Shown one piece after another: positions 16,731 to 25,711 of a DNA stretch of 64,000 nucleotides (the stretch's first letter is position 1; each line of letters opens with the position of its first letter). The stretch is from the NCBI RefSeq assembly GCF_028682175.1, contig NZ_JANHKS010000005.1, forward strand, positions 1 to 64,000, read 5' to 3'. Position numbers and translations under genes: made by a program. The stretch is from Pseudomonas putida (GTDB lineage Bacteria; Pseudomonadota; Gammaproteobacteria; Pseudomonadales; Pseudomonadaceae). The notes below the pieces were generated by a model. The model saw only the letters and a list, made by a program, of their open reading frames with translations, did no database searches and was not told the origin of the DNA.

Positions 16731-18218
16731 ATGAACGCCAATGTCTTCATCAAACGTACCGGTGCAGTCCTCATTGCCTTGGCGCTGGCCGCCTGTGCTG
16801 CACCCGATTTCAAACAACCGGAAATCGATGTGCCACAGGCATTCAAGGAAGCCCCTGATACGCCCGTCACCGCGCCAGATGGCACCCGCTGGCAGGCCGC
16901 CAGGGCAGCCGAAGCACAGCCACGCGGTGAATGGTGGCTGGCCTTCAACGACCCGGCGCTCACCGCCCTGATCAATGAAGCAGCCAGGGGCAACAACAAC
17001 CTGGCAGAAGCCACAGCGCGTCTGAAACAGGCCCGTGCCATTGCCGGCATCGCCGCAGCGGACCGGATACCACAGATCGGTGTCAACGCTGGCGCGCAAA
17101 GAAACCGTGAATCCCCCAACAGCCTGCCTGGTGGCAGTGCTGTAGGGGCCCGCACGACCTATCAGGCCAGCCTGACCGCCAGCTACGAAGTTGACCTGTT
17201 CGGCCGAGTGTCGTCCAACGTCAACGCCGCCAACTCGGACGCGGCTGCCAGCGAAGCCAGTTACCGCTCGGTGCTGCTGTCGCTGCAAGCGGACGTCGCG
17301 CAAACCTATTTCCGCTTGCGCGAAACCGATGCCGAACTGGCAACCCTGAATGAAACCGTGCGCTTGCGCGAACAAACCGTGCAGGTCACCCAGAGCCGGT
17401 TCGATCTGGGAGATGTAGGCGAGTTCGACCTGTCGCGGGCCAGGACAGAGCTGTCGACGGCGCGCGCGGAAGCGGTTGCCCTGCAACAGCAGAGAACCAC
17501 CCATGAGCATGCGCTCGCGGTGCTTCTGGGCAAGCCGGCATCGAATTTCTCGGCCAGCAGCCAACCCCTCGATGACATCGCCTCGCTGCCGCAGATCCCT
17601 TCGGGCATGCCGTCGAGCCTGCTGCAGCGCCGCCCGGACATCGTCATCGCGCAGCGTGAGATGGAAGCGGCGAACTCGCGTATCGGCGTTGCCCGTGCCG
17701 CGATGTTTCCGGCGCTCAACCTCAACGGCGGGATTGGTGGTGTCGGCACTTCGGTGGCGGACATCTTCAACTGGAGCAGTCGCTCCTGGGTCCTGGGTGC
17801 GCTGATGTCGATGCCGATCATCGATGGCGGCCGCAACAAGAACAACGTCAAGCGCAGTGAGGCCGCGCTGGAGGAGTCGGTCGCGACGTACCGTCAACAG
17901 GTACTGGTGGCGTTTGCCGAAGTCGAAGACAACCTGGCGGGCCTGCGCATTCTGGCCGATCAGGCGCAGCAGACCGACGAGGCCGTCGTCTCGGCACGCC
18001 GTTCGGCACAACTGGCCCAGATGCTGTATGAAGCCGGTCGCACGGGCTACCTGGACCTGCTGGAGGCACAGCGCAACCTCACCACGGTTGAGCGCAGCGC
18101 CGTGCAACTGCGCGGCAGTCGGGCCGTCACCACCGTTGCGCTGGTCCGCGCATTGGGCGGTGGATGGGATGGGCAGTCCGAAGTGACGTCTTCGCCGACG
18201 CCTGTGGCCAGCCGCTGA
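16731..18218 (+). CDS. RND efflux outer-membrane channel (OprN/NodT family)
   Basis: This 495-residue TolC-superfamily lipoprotein has a signal ending LALAACAAP with the lipobox Cys near residue 18. Its internal repeats follow the OEP pattern: GEWWLAFNDPALTALI, TASYEVDLFGRV and VLLGKPASNF, with LLQRRPDIVIAQREMEAAN in the middle. I chose ATG 16731, with GAAGAG ten bases upstream and one base after the pump stop, rather than the TTG at 16713 that would overlap the pump gene. It completes the forward tripartite system. A hairpin terminator follows at 18245. Confidence 0.9.
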   Translation: MNANVFIKRTGAVLIALALAACAAPDFKQPEIDVPQAFKEAPDTPVTAPDGTRWQAARAAEAQPRGEWWLAFNDPALTALINEAARGNNNLAEATARLKQARAIAGIAAADRIPQIGVNAGAQRNRESPNSLPGGSAVGARTTYQASLTASYEVDLFGRVSSNVNAANSDAAASEASYRSVLLSLQADVAQTYFRLRETDAELATLNETVRLREQTVQVTQSRFDLGDVGEFDLSRARTELSTARAEAVALQQQRTTHEHALAVLLGKPASNFSASSQPLDDIASLPQIPSGMPSSLLQRRPDIVIAQREMEAANSRIGVARAAMFPALNLNGGIGGVGTSVADIFNWSSRSWVLGALMSMPIIDGGRNKNNVKRSEAALEESVATYRQQVLVAFAEVEDNLAGLRILADQAQQTDEAVVSARRSAQLAQMLYEAGRTGYLDLLEAQRNLTTVERSAVQLRGSRAVTTVALVRALGGGWDGQSEVTSSPTPVASR

Positions 18219-18244
18219 AAGCGCGGGTGTGGGCATCACCGAAG

Positions 18245-18280
18245 CGGCCGAGCCTTGCCTGCGCAAGACCGGCCGTTTTT
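18245..18280 (+). terminator. Rho-independent terminator of the forward RND operon
   Basis: CGGCCG (18245-18250) pairs with CGGCCG (18270-18275). Inside, CTTGC pairs with GCAAG, and five T bases follow (18276-18280). It lies 27 bp after the channel gene and 14 bp before the end of the convergent exporter gene. Confidence 0.65.
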
Positions 18281-18293
18281 CAGACATCCAGCG

Positions 18294-19844
18294 TCACACG
18301 GCTGGCTTCTGGACAGCGTCCTCCACAGCCACACGATCCTTACTCAGCAACCCCAGAACCACCGCCGCTGAAAACAGCGTGATGACGGTCAGGATGTGCA
18401 GCAGGTACTGGAAGGCCTGGGCATAACCGGCGATCAGCGCTTCATTGGCCAACCCCGGGATGCGGTCGATCGCATGGGCCATGTCGCCGGTGGTGACCCG
18501 CTGGGCGGTTTCGGCGATGGCGACAGTGTCCAGGCTTCCCGGCACGCCCTGCAGAATGTCGCTGAGGTGAGTGTGCAGCAACGAGGCCAGGATGGCCGCC
18601 ACACTGGCCAGTGCAATGCCCTCCCCGGCGACCCGTACGGTGTTGAAAATACCGGCGGCCATGCCGGCACGCTCCTTGGGCACCACGCTGACCGACAGCC
18701 CGTCCATCAATCCCCAGGGCAGCCCGGCACCGATGCCGATCAACAACATGGGGCCCACCAGACCGAACCTTGGCTCACCGACGTTATACAAACTCAGCCA
18801 GTGCAGGCCCACCGCCGCAATCAGAAATCCCGCGCCGGACAGAATGCCGGGGGACACAAAGCGCGCCAGCGATGCCGCCATCATCGGCACCACCAGCATC
18901 GGGGCGGACAGCGCCAGCAACAGCAGGCCGGCGTCGATTTCGCTCAGCCCTTCGACACCGATGAAACGCAGCGGCAGCATCACCACCAGGACGATGTAGC
19001 AGTAGCAGGTGCCGATCGGCAGCATCTGCACACCAATGAAACGCGGGTAACGGAACAGGGTCAGGTCGAGCATCGGGCGCTTGACGCGCATTTCGATCAT
19101 CACGAACAGGGCCAGCAGAACCGCCGAACCGATCAGCAGTCCGGACACCAGTGGGCTGCCCCAGCCGCTCTCCGGTGCCTGGATCACGCCAAAGGTGAAC
19201 AGCGCCAGCACACCGGTAAAGGTGACAGTGCCGGGCCAGTCCAGGCCCTGGGCGTTCGGATCACGGGTTTCACGCATGCGCGGCAGGCCGAAGACCATGG
19301 AGATCACGCCGATGACGGCGGTGAACACGAAGATCGCCCGCCAGCTGAATGCTTCGATCAGGCCGCCCGCCAGCAGCGGGCCAAATGCCAGACCAATGCC
19401 GAACGTGGTGCCCAGCATGCTGTAGGCCCGTGTGCGCGCATGCCCCTCGAATTCCTGGGCGATGGCCGCCGAACCGCTGGCCAGCGCCGCAGCACCGGCT
19501 ACGCCCTGCACCGCCCGCAGGATATCCAGCCAGAACACCGTCGGTGCCAGGCTCTGGGCAATCGAGGCGGCGGTAAACAGCATCATGCCAAGGGTGAACA
19601 GCTTCTTGCGGCCATAGACATCGGCCAGTGCGCCTGCAGCCATCAGCAGGCTGCCGAACGACAGCATGAACGCGTTGGTGATCCAGGTGAGCGCCACCGG
19701 GCTGCCCCCCAGTTCACGGCCAATCGCGGGGGTTGCGACAGCCCCACCGGTAAAACTCAGCGGCAGGACAAGCGCTGACAGGCAGATGGCCGCGAGAATC
19801 AGCAGCCTGTCGCGAGCAGTTGCCTGGTGGGCAATATTTGTCAT
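18294..19844 (-). CDS. DHA2-family (14-helix) MFS drug exporter
   Basis: This 516-residue EmrB/QacA-type transporter exports compounds by proton antiport. Visible motifs include LTWITNAFMLSFGSLLMAAG (helix 2), the loop 2-3 motif GALADVYGRKKLF, LGTTFGIGLAFGPLLAGGLIE (motif C) and SWRAIFVFT. A large polar insert lies near the C-terminus (LQGVPGSLDTVAIAETAQRV), as expected between the last helices of 14-helix members. AGG lies upstream of the ATG. It is divergent from the LysR gene at 19949 across 104 bp, which suggests control by that protein. It separates the two RND operons. Confidence 0.87.
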   Translation of the reverse strand: MTNIAHQATARDRLLILAAICLSALVLPLSFTGGAVATPAIGRELGGSPVALTWITNAFMLSFGSLLMAAGALADVYGRKKLFTLGMMLFTAASIAQSLAPTVFWLDILRAVQGVAGAAALASGSAAIAQEFEGHARTRAYSMLGTTFGIGLAFGPLLAGGLIEAFSWRAIFVFTAVIGVISMVFGLPRMRETRDPNAQGLDWPGTVTFTGVLALFTFGVIQAPESGWGSPLVSGLLIGSAVLLALFVMIEMRVKRPMLDLTLFRYPRFIGVQMLPIGTCYCYIVLVVMLPLRFIGVEGLSEIDAGLLLLALSAPMLVVPMMAASLARFVSPGILSGAGFLIAAVGLHWLSLYNVGEPRFGLVGPMLLIGIGAGLPWGLMDGLSVSVVPKERAGMAAGIFNTVRVAGEGIALASVAAILASLLHTHLSDILQGVPGSLDTVAIAETAQRVTTGDMAHAIDRIPGLANEALIAGYAQAFQYLLHILTVITLFSAAVVLGLLSKDRVAVEDAVQKPAV

Positions 19845-19948
19845 GAGGGATATACCTGTTGTGCGAAAAGATGTGTCATTGTTGCTGGCGCAGATTCATC
19901 GATAAACGCGCCATCGAGAGACACTTAGTCGCTTGAAGAGAGACAATT

Positions 19949-20845
19949 ATGGAACGTGCCGACACGTCATTTCCCGACATCGCCGCCTTCGTCGCCGTCG
20001 CCCAGACTGGCAGCTTCACGCGCGCGGCGGAGAACCTGGCCACCAGCAAATCCAACGTGGGCAAGGCCGTACAGCGCCTGGAGAGCCGGCTCGGCACGCG
20101 GATGTTTCAGCGCACTACACGGGCAGTGCGCCTGACCGAGGACGGCGAAACCTACCTGATCGCCGCCCAGGCTGCGCTCGACGGGCTGCGTGATGCGGCC
20201 CAGGCGTTGGCGGCACGCAAGGAAGAGCCCACGGGCCGAGTGCGCCTGGATATCCCTTCGGGTTTCCGCCAGTTGTTTCTGCCGAACATTTCCGACCTGC
20301 GTACCCGCTACCCGAAGGTCACTCTGGAGATGTCCATGACCGACCGCATGTCCGATGCGGTGGGTGAAGGCTGGGACATCGTGGTGCGTGCCGGGGAGTT
20401 GCCGCTGGACAGCGACATGACCGTGCGCAAGCTGTGCGACATCACCCTGAGCCTGTATGCGGCGCCGGAATACCTGGCGCGTCATGCCCCGGTCGAATCG
20501 GCCGCGGACCTGGTCAACCACGAAGCGGTGATCTTTCGCGGCTTTACCGGGCGTCTGCGGCCATGGTCGCTGGTGGAAAATGGCCACGCCCGCGAATTCT
20601 CGCCGACGCCAGCGCTGATCGTGTCCGATGGTCAGGGGGTGATCGATGCGACCGTGCTCGGCCTGGGCATCGCGCAACTCTACGACAAGGTTGCCCAGCC
20701 TTACGTCGAGTGCGGCAGGCTGGTGCGGGTGCTGCCTGCCGTGGATGCTCCCGGGCCGCCGGTGCATGCCTTGATCCCGCTGGGTCAGCGCATGCCGGCC
20801 AAGACCCGGGCGGTGTTGAATTATCTGGCGGACCGGCTGCGCTGA
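19949..20845 (+). CDS. LysR-family transcriptional regulator
   Basis: This 298-residue LysR protein has its DNA-binding domain at residues 8-68 (GSFTRAAENLATSKSNVGKAV, MFQRTTRAVRLTEDG) and a CrgA-like effector domain with GEGWDIVVRAGELPLDSDM. GAAGAGAG precedes the ATG. It is divergent from the DHA2 exporter, so that gene is the likeliest target. It faces the 3' end of the minus-strand RND operon, with a REP element between them. No clear inverted repeat was found in the 104-bp shared promoter region. Confidence 0.87.
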   Translation: MERADTSFPDIAAFVAVAQTGSFTRAAENLATSKSNVGKAVQRLESRLGTRMFQRTTRAVRLTEDGETYLIAAQAALDGLRDAAQALAARKEEPTGRVRLDIPSGFRQLFLPNISDLRTRYPKVTLEMSMTDRMSDAVGEGWDIVVRAGELPLDSDMTVRKLCDITLSLYAAPEYLARHAPVESAADLVNHEAVIFRGFTGRLRPWSLVENGHAREFSPTPALIVSDGQGVIDATVLGLGIAQLYDKVAQPYVECGRLVRVLPAVDAPGPPVHALIPLGQRMPAKTRAVLNYLADRLR

Positions 20846-20892
20846 AAAAAACCATGACTGGCGCGGCCCGGCTTGTCAGCGGCGGCTCAGAT

Positions 20893-20924
20893 ATGGCCAT
20901 CGCCGGCAAGCCGGACTGCTACAG
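20893..20924. repeat. REP-type element
   Basis: This single unit contains the core CCGGCAAGCCGGACTGCTAC, also found at 42400-42421 and 61671-61691. It lies between convergent genes, the usual location for Pseudomonas REP sequences. Confidence 0.6.
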
Positions 20925-20937
20925 CACGGCGGCGCGC

Positions 20938-22428
20938 TTACAGGGTTTTGTGGTCCCAGCCACCGCCGAGGGCGCGAATGAGATTCACCGTCGAGGCCAT
21001 CTGCAAGCCCTGCAGCTGCACGGCTGCGCGGCGGGCCTGGAGTACGCTGCGTTCAGCGTCGATCACGTCCAGGTAAGTCACCGCACCTTCGTTGTACTGC
21101 GAACGCGACAACTGCGCGGCACGGGCCGTGGCATCGACGGCCACGGCCTGGGTGCGGGTCTGTTCCTCGAAAATGCGCAGGTCGGACAACCCGTCCTCGA
21201 CTTCCTGGAACGCCACCAGCACTTGCTGACGGTAGGTCGCGACATTTTCTTCGTATACGGCGCGAGCGTTGGCCAGGTCGCCCTTGCGTTTGCCGCCGTC
21301 GAAGATCGGCAGGTTCAGCGCGGTGCCCGTCAATGGCCCGAGCAGGAAGGTCCTGCTGCTCCATTTGAACAGGCTGCCCAGGGAATCGGACTCGAACCCT
21401 GCAGCACCGGTCAGCGTCAGCGACGGGAAGAACGCCGCCTTGGCCACGCCGATCCGTGCATTGGCGGCGGCCATCGCGCGTTCGGCTGCGGCGATGTCCG
21501 GGCGACGCTCCAGCAGCGATGACGGCAAGCCTGCCGGGGTGCGCAATTTGACCGCAACCAACGGATTCGGCGCGATGGAAAACTGCGCCGGTGCCTTGCC
21601 CAGCAGCACCGCCAGGCTGTGCTCGGAGGTTGCCCGCAGGCGCTCGACCGTCATGCTGTCGGAGCGCGCCGTGGCCAGTTCGGCCTGGGCCCGGGCCAAA
21701 TCCAGTTGGCTGATCTCGCCCAGGTCATAGCGCTGCTGCACCAGCTTGAGCGCCTGTTCGCGCAGCGCCACCGCATCGGCAAACACCTGGGCTTCAGCGT
21801 CGTACTCACGCAGCGCAAAGTAGTGTTGCGCGACGTCGGCCTGCAGCGCCAGCTGCACCGAACGCAGCAACGCTTCGCTCTGTTGCAGGTCGTCCCTGGC
21901 CGCTACCACCGTATTGGCAACCCGCCCGAACATGTCGACCTCGTAGGAGACCCCGGCCTGCGCACGCCACAGGGTTTGCGCGGGCAAGTTGGCGTTGTTC
22001 GACAGCCCCTGGGATGCGCCGGAAACTTTCTGCCGGGTCGGGCCGATCCCCGCGTCCAGCGTCGGGAACAGACCGGCCCGCGCCGCCACGTTCAGCGCCC
22101 TGGCCTCCTTCAGGCGGGCGGCGGCAGCGGCAAGGCTCTGGTTGGCACTGGCGGCCTGGGCCTCCAGATCGTTGAGGGTCGAGTCCTTGAACACTGTCCA
22201 CCAGTCGCCTCGGGCCATCTCTTCGGACGGCTCGGCGGTCTTCCATGAACCGGCTTCGGCCGCCGACAAGGCCATGGGCGGCTCCTGGAGCTTTTCTTCC
22301 TTGTAGGCGGGCGGCATCGAAACGTTCGGCTTCAGGTAAGTGGGAGCCAGTGAACAGCCCGCAGTGGCCAGCACCGCAGTCAGCCATACCGAGCCGAAGA
22401 ACATCCGGCTCAGAGCAAAGGTTTTCAT
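20938..22428 (-). CDS. RND efflux outer-membrane channel of the second system (OprN/NodT family)
   Basis: This 496-residue TolC-superfamily lipoprotein (VLATAGCSLAP lipobox) has the OEP repeats ARGDWWTVFKDSTLNDLEA, AGVSYEVDMFGRV and LLERRPDIAAAERAMAAAN. I chose ATG 22428 because a full AAGGAG site lies seven bases upstream. The 35-codon longer frame overlaps the pump gene. It is the third gene of the minus-strand operon, 10 bp after the pump. It is similar in length and motifs to the channel at 16731, which supports a common origin of the two operons. Confidence 0.9.
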   Translation of the reverse strand: MKTFALSRMFFGSVWLTAVLATAGCSLAPTYLKPNVSMPPAYKEEKLQEPPMALSAAEAGSWKTAEPSEEMARGDWWTVFKDSTLNDLEAQAASANQSLAAAAARLKEARALNVAARAGLFPTLDAGIGPTRQKVSGASQGLSNNANLPAQTLWRAQAGVSYEVDMFGRVANTVVAARDDLQQSEALLRSVQLALQADVAQHYFALREYDAEAQVFADAVALREQALKLVQQRYDLGEISQLDLARAQAELATARSDSMTVERLRATSEHSLAVLLGKAPAQFSIAPNPLVAVKLRTPAGLPSSLLERRPDIAAAERAMAAANARIGVAKAAFFPSLTLTGAAGFESDSLGSLFKWSSRTFLLGPLTGTALNLPIFDGGKRKGDLANARAVYEENVATYRQQVLVAFQEVEDGLSDLRIFEEQTRTQAVAVDATARAAQLSRSQYNEGAVTYLDVIDAERSVLQARRAAVQLQGLQMASTVNLIRALGGGWDHKTL

Positions 22429-22438
22429 GTGATTCTCC

Positions 22439-25400
22439 TTACTTCTCGAGCGCGGCTTGCGGCGCGCGAGTGGTGGAATGGGTGCTGTGGCCAGCGACGA
22501 AAGCGGCGTAGTCAGCTGTGTCATGGCTCTCAAGGTCCGCGGCCAGGTGCGGGCGCCGGCCGTGCCTGTCGATCAGATGCTCCACGCCCGACAGTTTGCG
22601 CAGGAGCACGTAGAACACCGGGGTGAGCAGCAGGCCGAACAGGGTTACGCCGAGCATGCCGAAGAACACCGCAACGCCCATGGCATGGCGCATCTCTGAC
22701 CCTGCCCCGCTGGAAAACACCAGCGGCACCACGCCCATGATGAAGGCGATGGAGGTCATCAGAATCGGCCGCAGGCGCAGGCGGCTGGCCTCGATGGCGG
22801 CCTGCACGATGGTCCGCCCCTGCATTTCCAGTTCGCGGGCGAACTCGACGATCAGGATCGCGTTCTTGGCCGACAGCCCCACCAGCACCATCAACCCAAT
22901 CTGGGTGAAGATGTTGTTGTCGCCATTGGTCAGCCACACGCCCAGCAGCGCCGACAGGATGCTCATCGGCACGATCAGGATGATCGCCAACGGCAGCGTC
23001 AGGCTTTCATACAGGGCAGCGAGCACCAGGAACACCAGCAGCACGCTGATCGGGAAGACCCACAGCGCCGAGTTGCCCGCCAGCACTTGCTGATAGGTCA
23101 GGTCGGTCCATTCGTACTTGATGCCGCGGGGAAACACCTCCTTGGCAATGCGATCGACCGCAGCCTGGGCCTGCCCGGACGAATAGCCGGGTGCCGGCCC
23201 GCCGTTGATGTCGGCGGCGGTGTAGCCGTTGTAGCGCACGACCATCTCGGGTCCGTAGGTGGTGCTGACCTTGACCAGCGACGACAGCGGCACCATCTCG
23301 CCCCTGACGTTGCGGGTCTTCAGCAGGCCGATGCTGTCGGCGGTGGCGCGGAATGGCGCGTCGGCCTGGGCCCGCACCTGATACACCCGGCCAAAGGCGT
23401 TGAAGTCGTTGACGTACATCGAGCCCAGGTAGATCTGCAGGGTGTCGAACACGTCGGTCACCGACACGCCCAGTTGCTTGGCCTTGACCCGATCCAGCTC
23501 GACATTGAGTTGCGGCATGTTGATCTGGAAAGTCGAGAACGACGGCCCCAGTTCCGGTGCCTTGGCCGCAGCGGCGAGGAAGTCCTGGGTGACCTTGTTG
23601 AGCGCCTCATAGCCCAGCGCACCACGGTCCTCGATCATCAGCTTGAACCCGCCCACCGTGCCCAGGCCGGCCACCGGCGGTGGCGGGAAGACGGCAATGG
23701 CCGCGTTCTTGATACCGGCGTACTGAGCATTCAACTTCCCGACAATGGCGGCTGCCGACTCTTCCTTCGAGCGGAACTTGGACGGCTCAAGCACCGGGAA
23801 CACCAGCGCGCTGCTCGGGGAGTTGGCCAGGCTGACCGACAGCCCCGGAAACTGTGGCAAGTCCCTGACGCCGGGGATGGCCATGGCGATGTCGCCCATT
23901 TCATGCACCACTTTGTCGGTGCGATCCAGGGTCGCACCGCTGGGCAACTGCGCGATGGCAACCACGTAGTCCTTGTCCTGCGCCGGCACGAAACCTCCCG
24001 GCACGATCTTGCCCATCCACACCGCTCCACCCAGCAGGATGGCGTAGATCACCAGCATCACCAGCTTGCGGTTGACCACACCGCGCACGCCGCTGCCATA
24101 GTGCTCAGAGCCGCGATGGAACACGCGGTTGAACGCCCTGAAGAAACGGCCGAACAGCGCGTCCATCACGCGCGTCAGGCGGTCCTTGGGCGCATCGTGG
24201 CCCTTGAGCAGGATCGCCGACAGCGCAGGCGACAGGGTCAGGGAGTTGAACGCCGAGATGACTGTGGAAATGGCGATGGTCATCGCGAACTGCTGGTAGA
24301 ACTGTCCGGTCAGGCCAGACATGAACGCCAGCGGCACGAATACCGCCACCAGAGTCAGCGCAATGGCGATGATCGGCCCGCTGACTTCCTGCATGGCTTT
24401 GTAGGTGGCGTCACGCGGTGACAGACCGTCGGCAATGTTGCGCTCGACGTTCTCCACCACCACGATGGCATCGTCCACCACGATACCGATGGCCAGCACC
24501 ATGCCGAACAGCGACAGCGCGTTGATGGTGTAGCCAAAGCCCAGCAGCAGCGCGAAGGTACCGACGATCGACACCGGCACCGCCAGCAACGGAATCAGCG
24601 AGGCGCGCCAGGTCTGCAGGAACACGATCACCACCAGCACCACCAGGGCGATGGCTTCGAGCAGGGTCTGGATCACCGCATGGATGCTGTCGCGCACGAA
24701 CTGCGTCGGATCGTACTTGATGCCGTAATCGACACCTTCGGGCATGTCCTGCTTGATCTCTTCCATGACCTTGCGCACGTCATCGGAAATCTGCAGCGAG
24801 TTGGCGTTGGGCTGCTGGAAGATGATCATTTGCACGGCCGGCTTGTTGTTGAGCATCGCCCGCAGGGTGTACTCGGAAGCGGCCATTTCCACTCGCGCGA
24901 CGTCCGCCAGCCGGGTCACCGCCCCGCCGCTGGTCTTGAGAATGATGTCGCGAAACTCCTGCTCGGTCTTCAAACGCCCCTGGGCGTTGACGCTCAGTTG
25001 CAAGGGCACGTCAGTCAGCATCGGCGCGCCGCCGACGATACCCGCCGCGACCTGCACGTTCTGTTCGCGAATGGCTTTCACCACGTCGGTGGCCGTCAGG
25101 TTCAGGCGAGCGACTTTCTGCGGATCGAGCCAGATGCGCATCGAGTAATCGCCAGCGCCCCACATCACCACTTCGCCGACACCAGGGATACGTGCCAGCC
25201 GGTCCTTGACGTTGATCAGCGCGTAGTTGCGCAGGTAAGTCAGGTCGTAACGCTGATCGGGCGACAGGATACTCACGCCCATGGTCAGGGTTGGCGACGA
25301 CTTGACCGTGGTCACGCCCAGGCGCTGCACGTCTTCGGGCAAGCGTGGCAATGCCTGCGCCACGCGGTTCTGCACGAACTGCTGGGCCTTGTCCGGGTCG

Positions 25401-25699
25401 GTGCCGAGCTTGAAAGTGACCGTGGTGGTCAGCTTGCCGTCGCTGTTGGCCAGCGATTGCATGTAGAGCATGTCTTCAACGCCGTTGATCTGCTCCTCGA
25501 TGGGCGAGGCCACGGTTTCGGCGATGACCTTGGGGTTGGCTCCCGGGTACTCGGCGCGCACCACCACCGAAGGCGGTACGACTTCAGGGTACTCGGCGGT
25601 CGGCAGCCTGGTCAGGGCGATCAGGCCGGCAAGCAGCACCAGCACCGAGAGCACGCCGGCGAAGATCGGCCGGTCGATAAAGAATTTCGAAATGTTCAT
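22439..25699 (-). CDS. RND efflux inner-membrane pump of the second system (MexF-like, HAE1 family)
   Basis: This 1086-residue HAE1 transporter starts MNISKFFIDRPIFAGVLSVL. It has GIVVDDAIVVVENVERNIAD in helix 4 with the paired Asp residues, and GLSAKNAILIVEFARELEMQ in the second half. Compared with the pump at 13544, it carries about 25 extra residues at the C-terminus (HRGRRPHLAADLESHDTADY and on), which look cytoplasmic and disordered. It is preceded by its adaptor (12 bp) and followed by the channel gene. Substrate range unknown. Confidence 0.92.
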   Translation of the reverse strand: MNISKFFIDRPIFAGVLSVLVLLAGLIALTRLPTAEYPEVVPPSVVVRAEYPGANPKVIAETVASPIEEQINGVEDMLYMQSLANSDGKLTTTVTFKLGTDPDKAQQFVQNRVAQALPRLPEDVQRLGVTTVKSSPTLTMGVSILSPDQRYDLTYLRNYALINVKDRLARIPGVGEVVMWGAGDYSMRIWLDPQKVARLNLTATDVVKAIREQNVQVAAGIVGGAPMLTDVPLQLSVNAQGRLKTEQEFRDIILKTSGGAVTRLADVARVEMAASEYTLRAMLNNKPAVQMIIFQQPNANSLQISDDVRKVMEEIKQDMPEGVDYGIKYDPTQFVRDSIHAVIQTLLEAIALVVLVVIVFLQTWRASLIPLLAVPVSIVGTFALLLGFGYTINALSLFGMVLAIGIVVDDAIVVVENVERNIADGLSPRDATYKAMQEVSGPIIAIALTLVAVFVPLAFMSGLTGQFYQQFAMTIAISTVISAFNSLTLSPALSAILLKGHDAPKDRLTRVMDALFGRFFRAFNRVFHRGSEHYGSGVRGVVNRKLVMLVIYAILLGGAVWMGKIVPGGFVPAQDKDYVVAIAQLPSGATLDRTDKVVHEMGDIAMAIPGVRDLPQFPGLSVSLANSPSSALVFPVLEPSKFRSKEESAAAIVGKLNAQYAGIKNAAIAVFPPPPVAGLGTVGGFKLMIEDRGALGYEALNKVTQDFLAAAAKAPELGPSFSTFQINMPQLNVELDRVKAKQLGVSVTDVFDTLQIYLGSMYVNDFNAFGRVYQVRAQADAPFRATADSIGLLKTRNVRGEMVPLSSLVKVSTTYGPEMVVRYNGYTAADINGGPAPGYSSGQAQAAVDRIAKEVFPRGIKYEWTDLTYQQVLAGNSALWVFPISVLLVFLVLAALYESLTLPLAIILIVPMSILSALLGVWLTNGDNNIFTQIGLMVLVGLSAKNAILIVEFARELEMQGRTIVQAAIEASRLRLRPILMTSIAFIMGVVPLVFSSGAGSEMRHAMGVAVFFGMLGVTLFGLLLTPVFYVLLRKLSGVEHLIDRHGRRPHLAADLESHDTADYAAFVAGHSTHSTTRAPQAALEK

Positions 25700-25711
25700 G
25701 ATGAGTTCTCG

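Noticed and set aside
16686..18287. 533-codon open frame antisense to the first outer-membrane channel gene
   Set aside because: It mirrors the TolC-family gene and has low-complexity Arg/Gly/Gln content with no recognisable domain.
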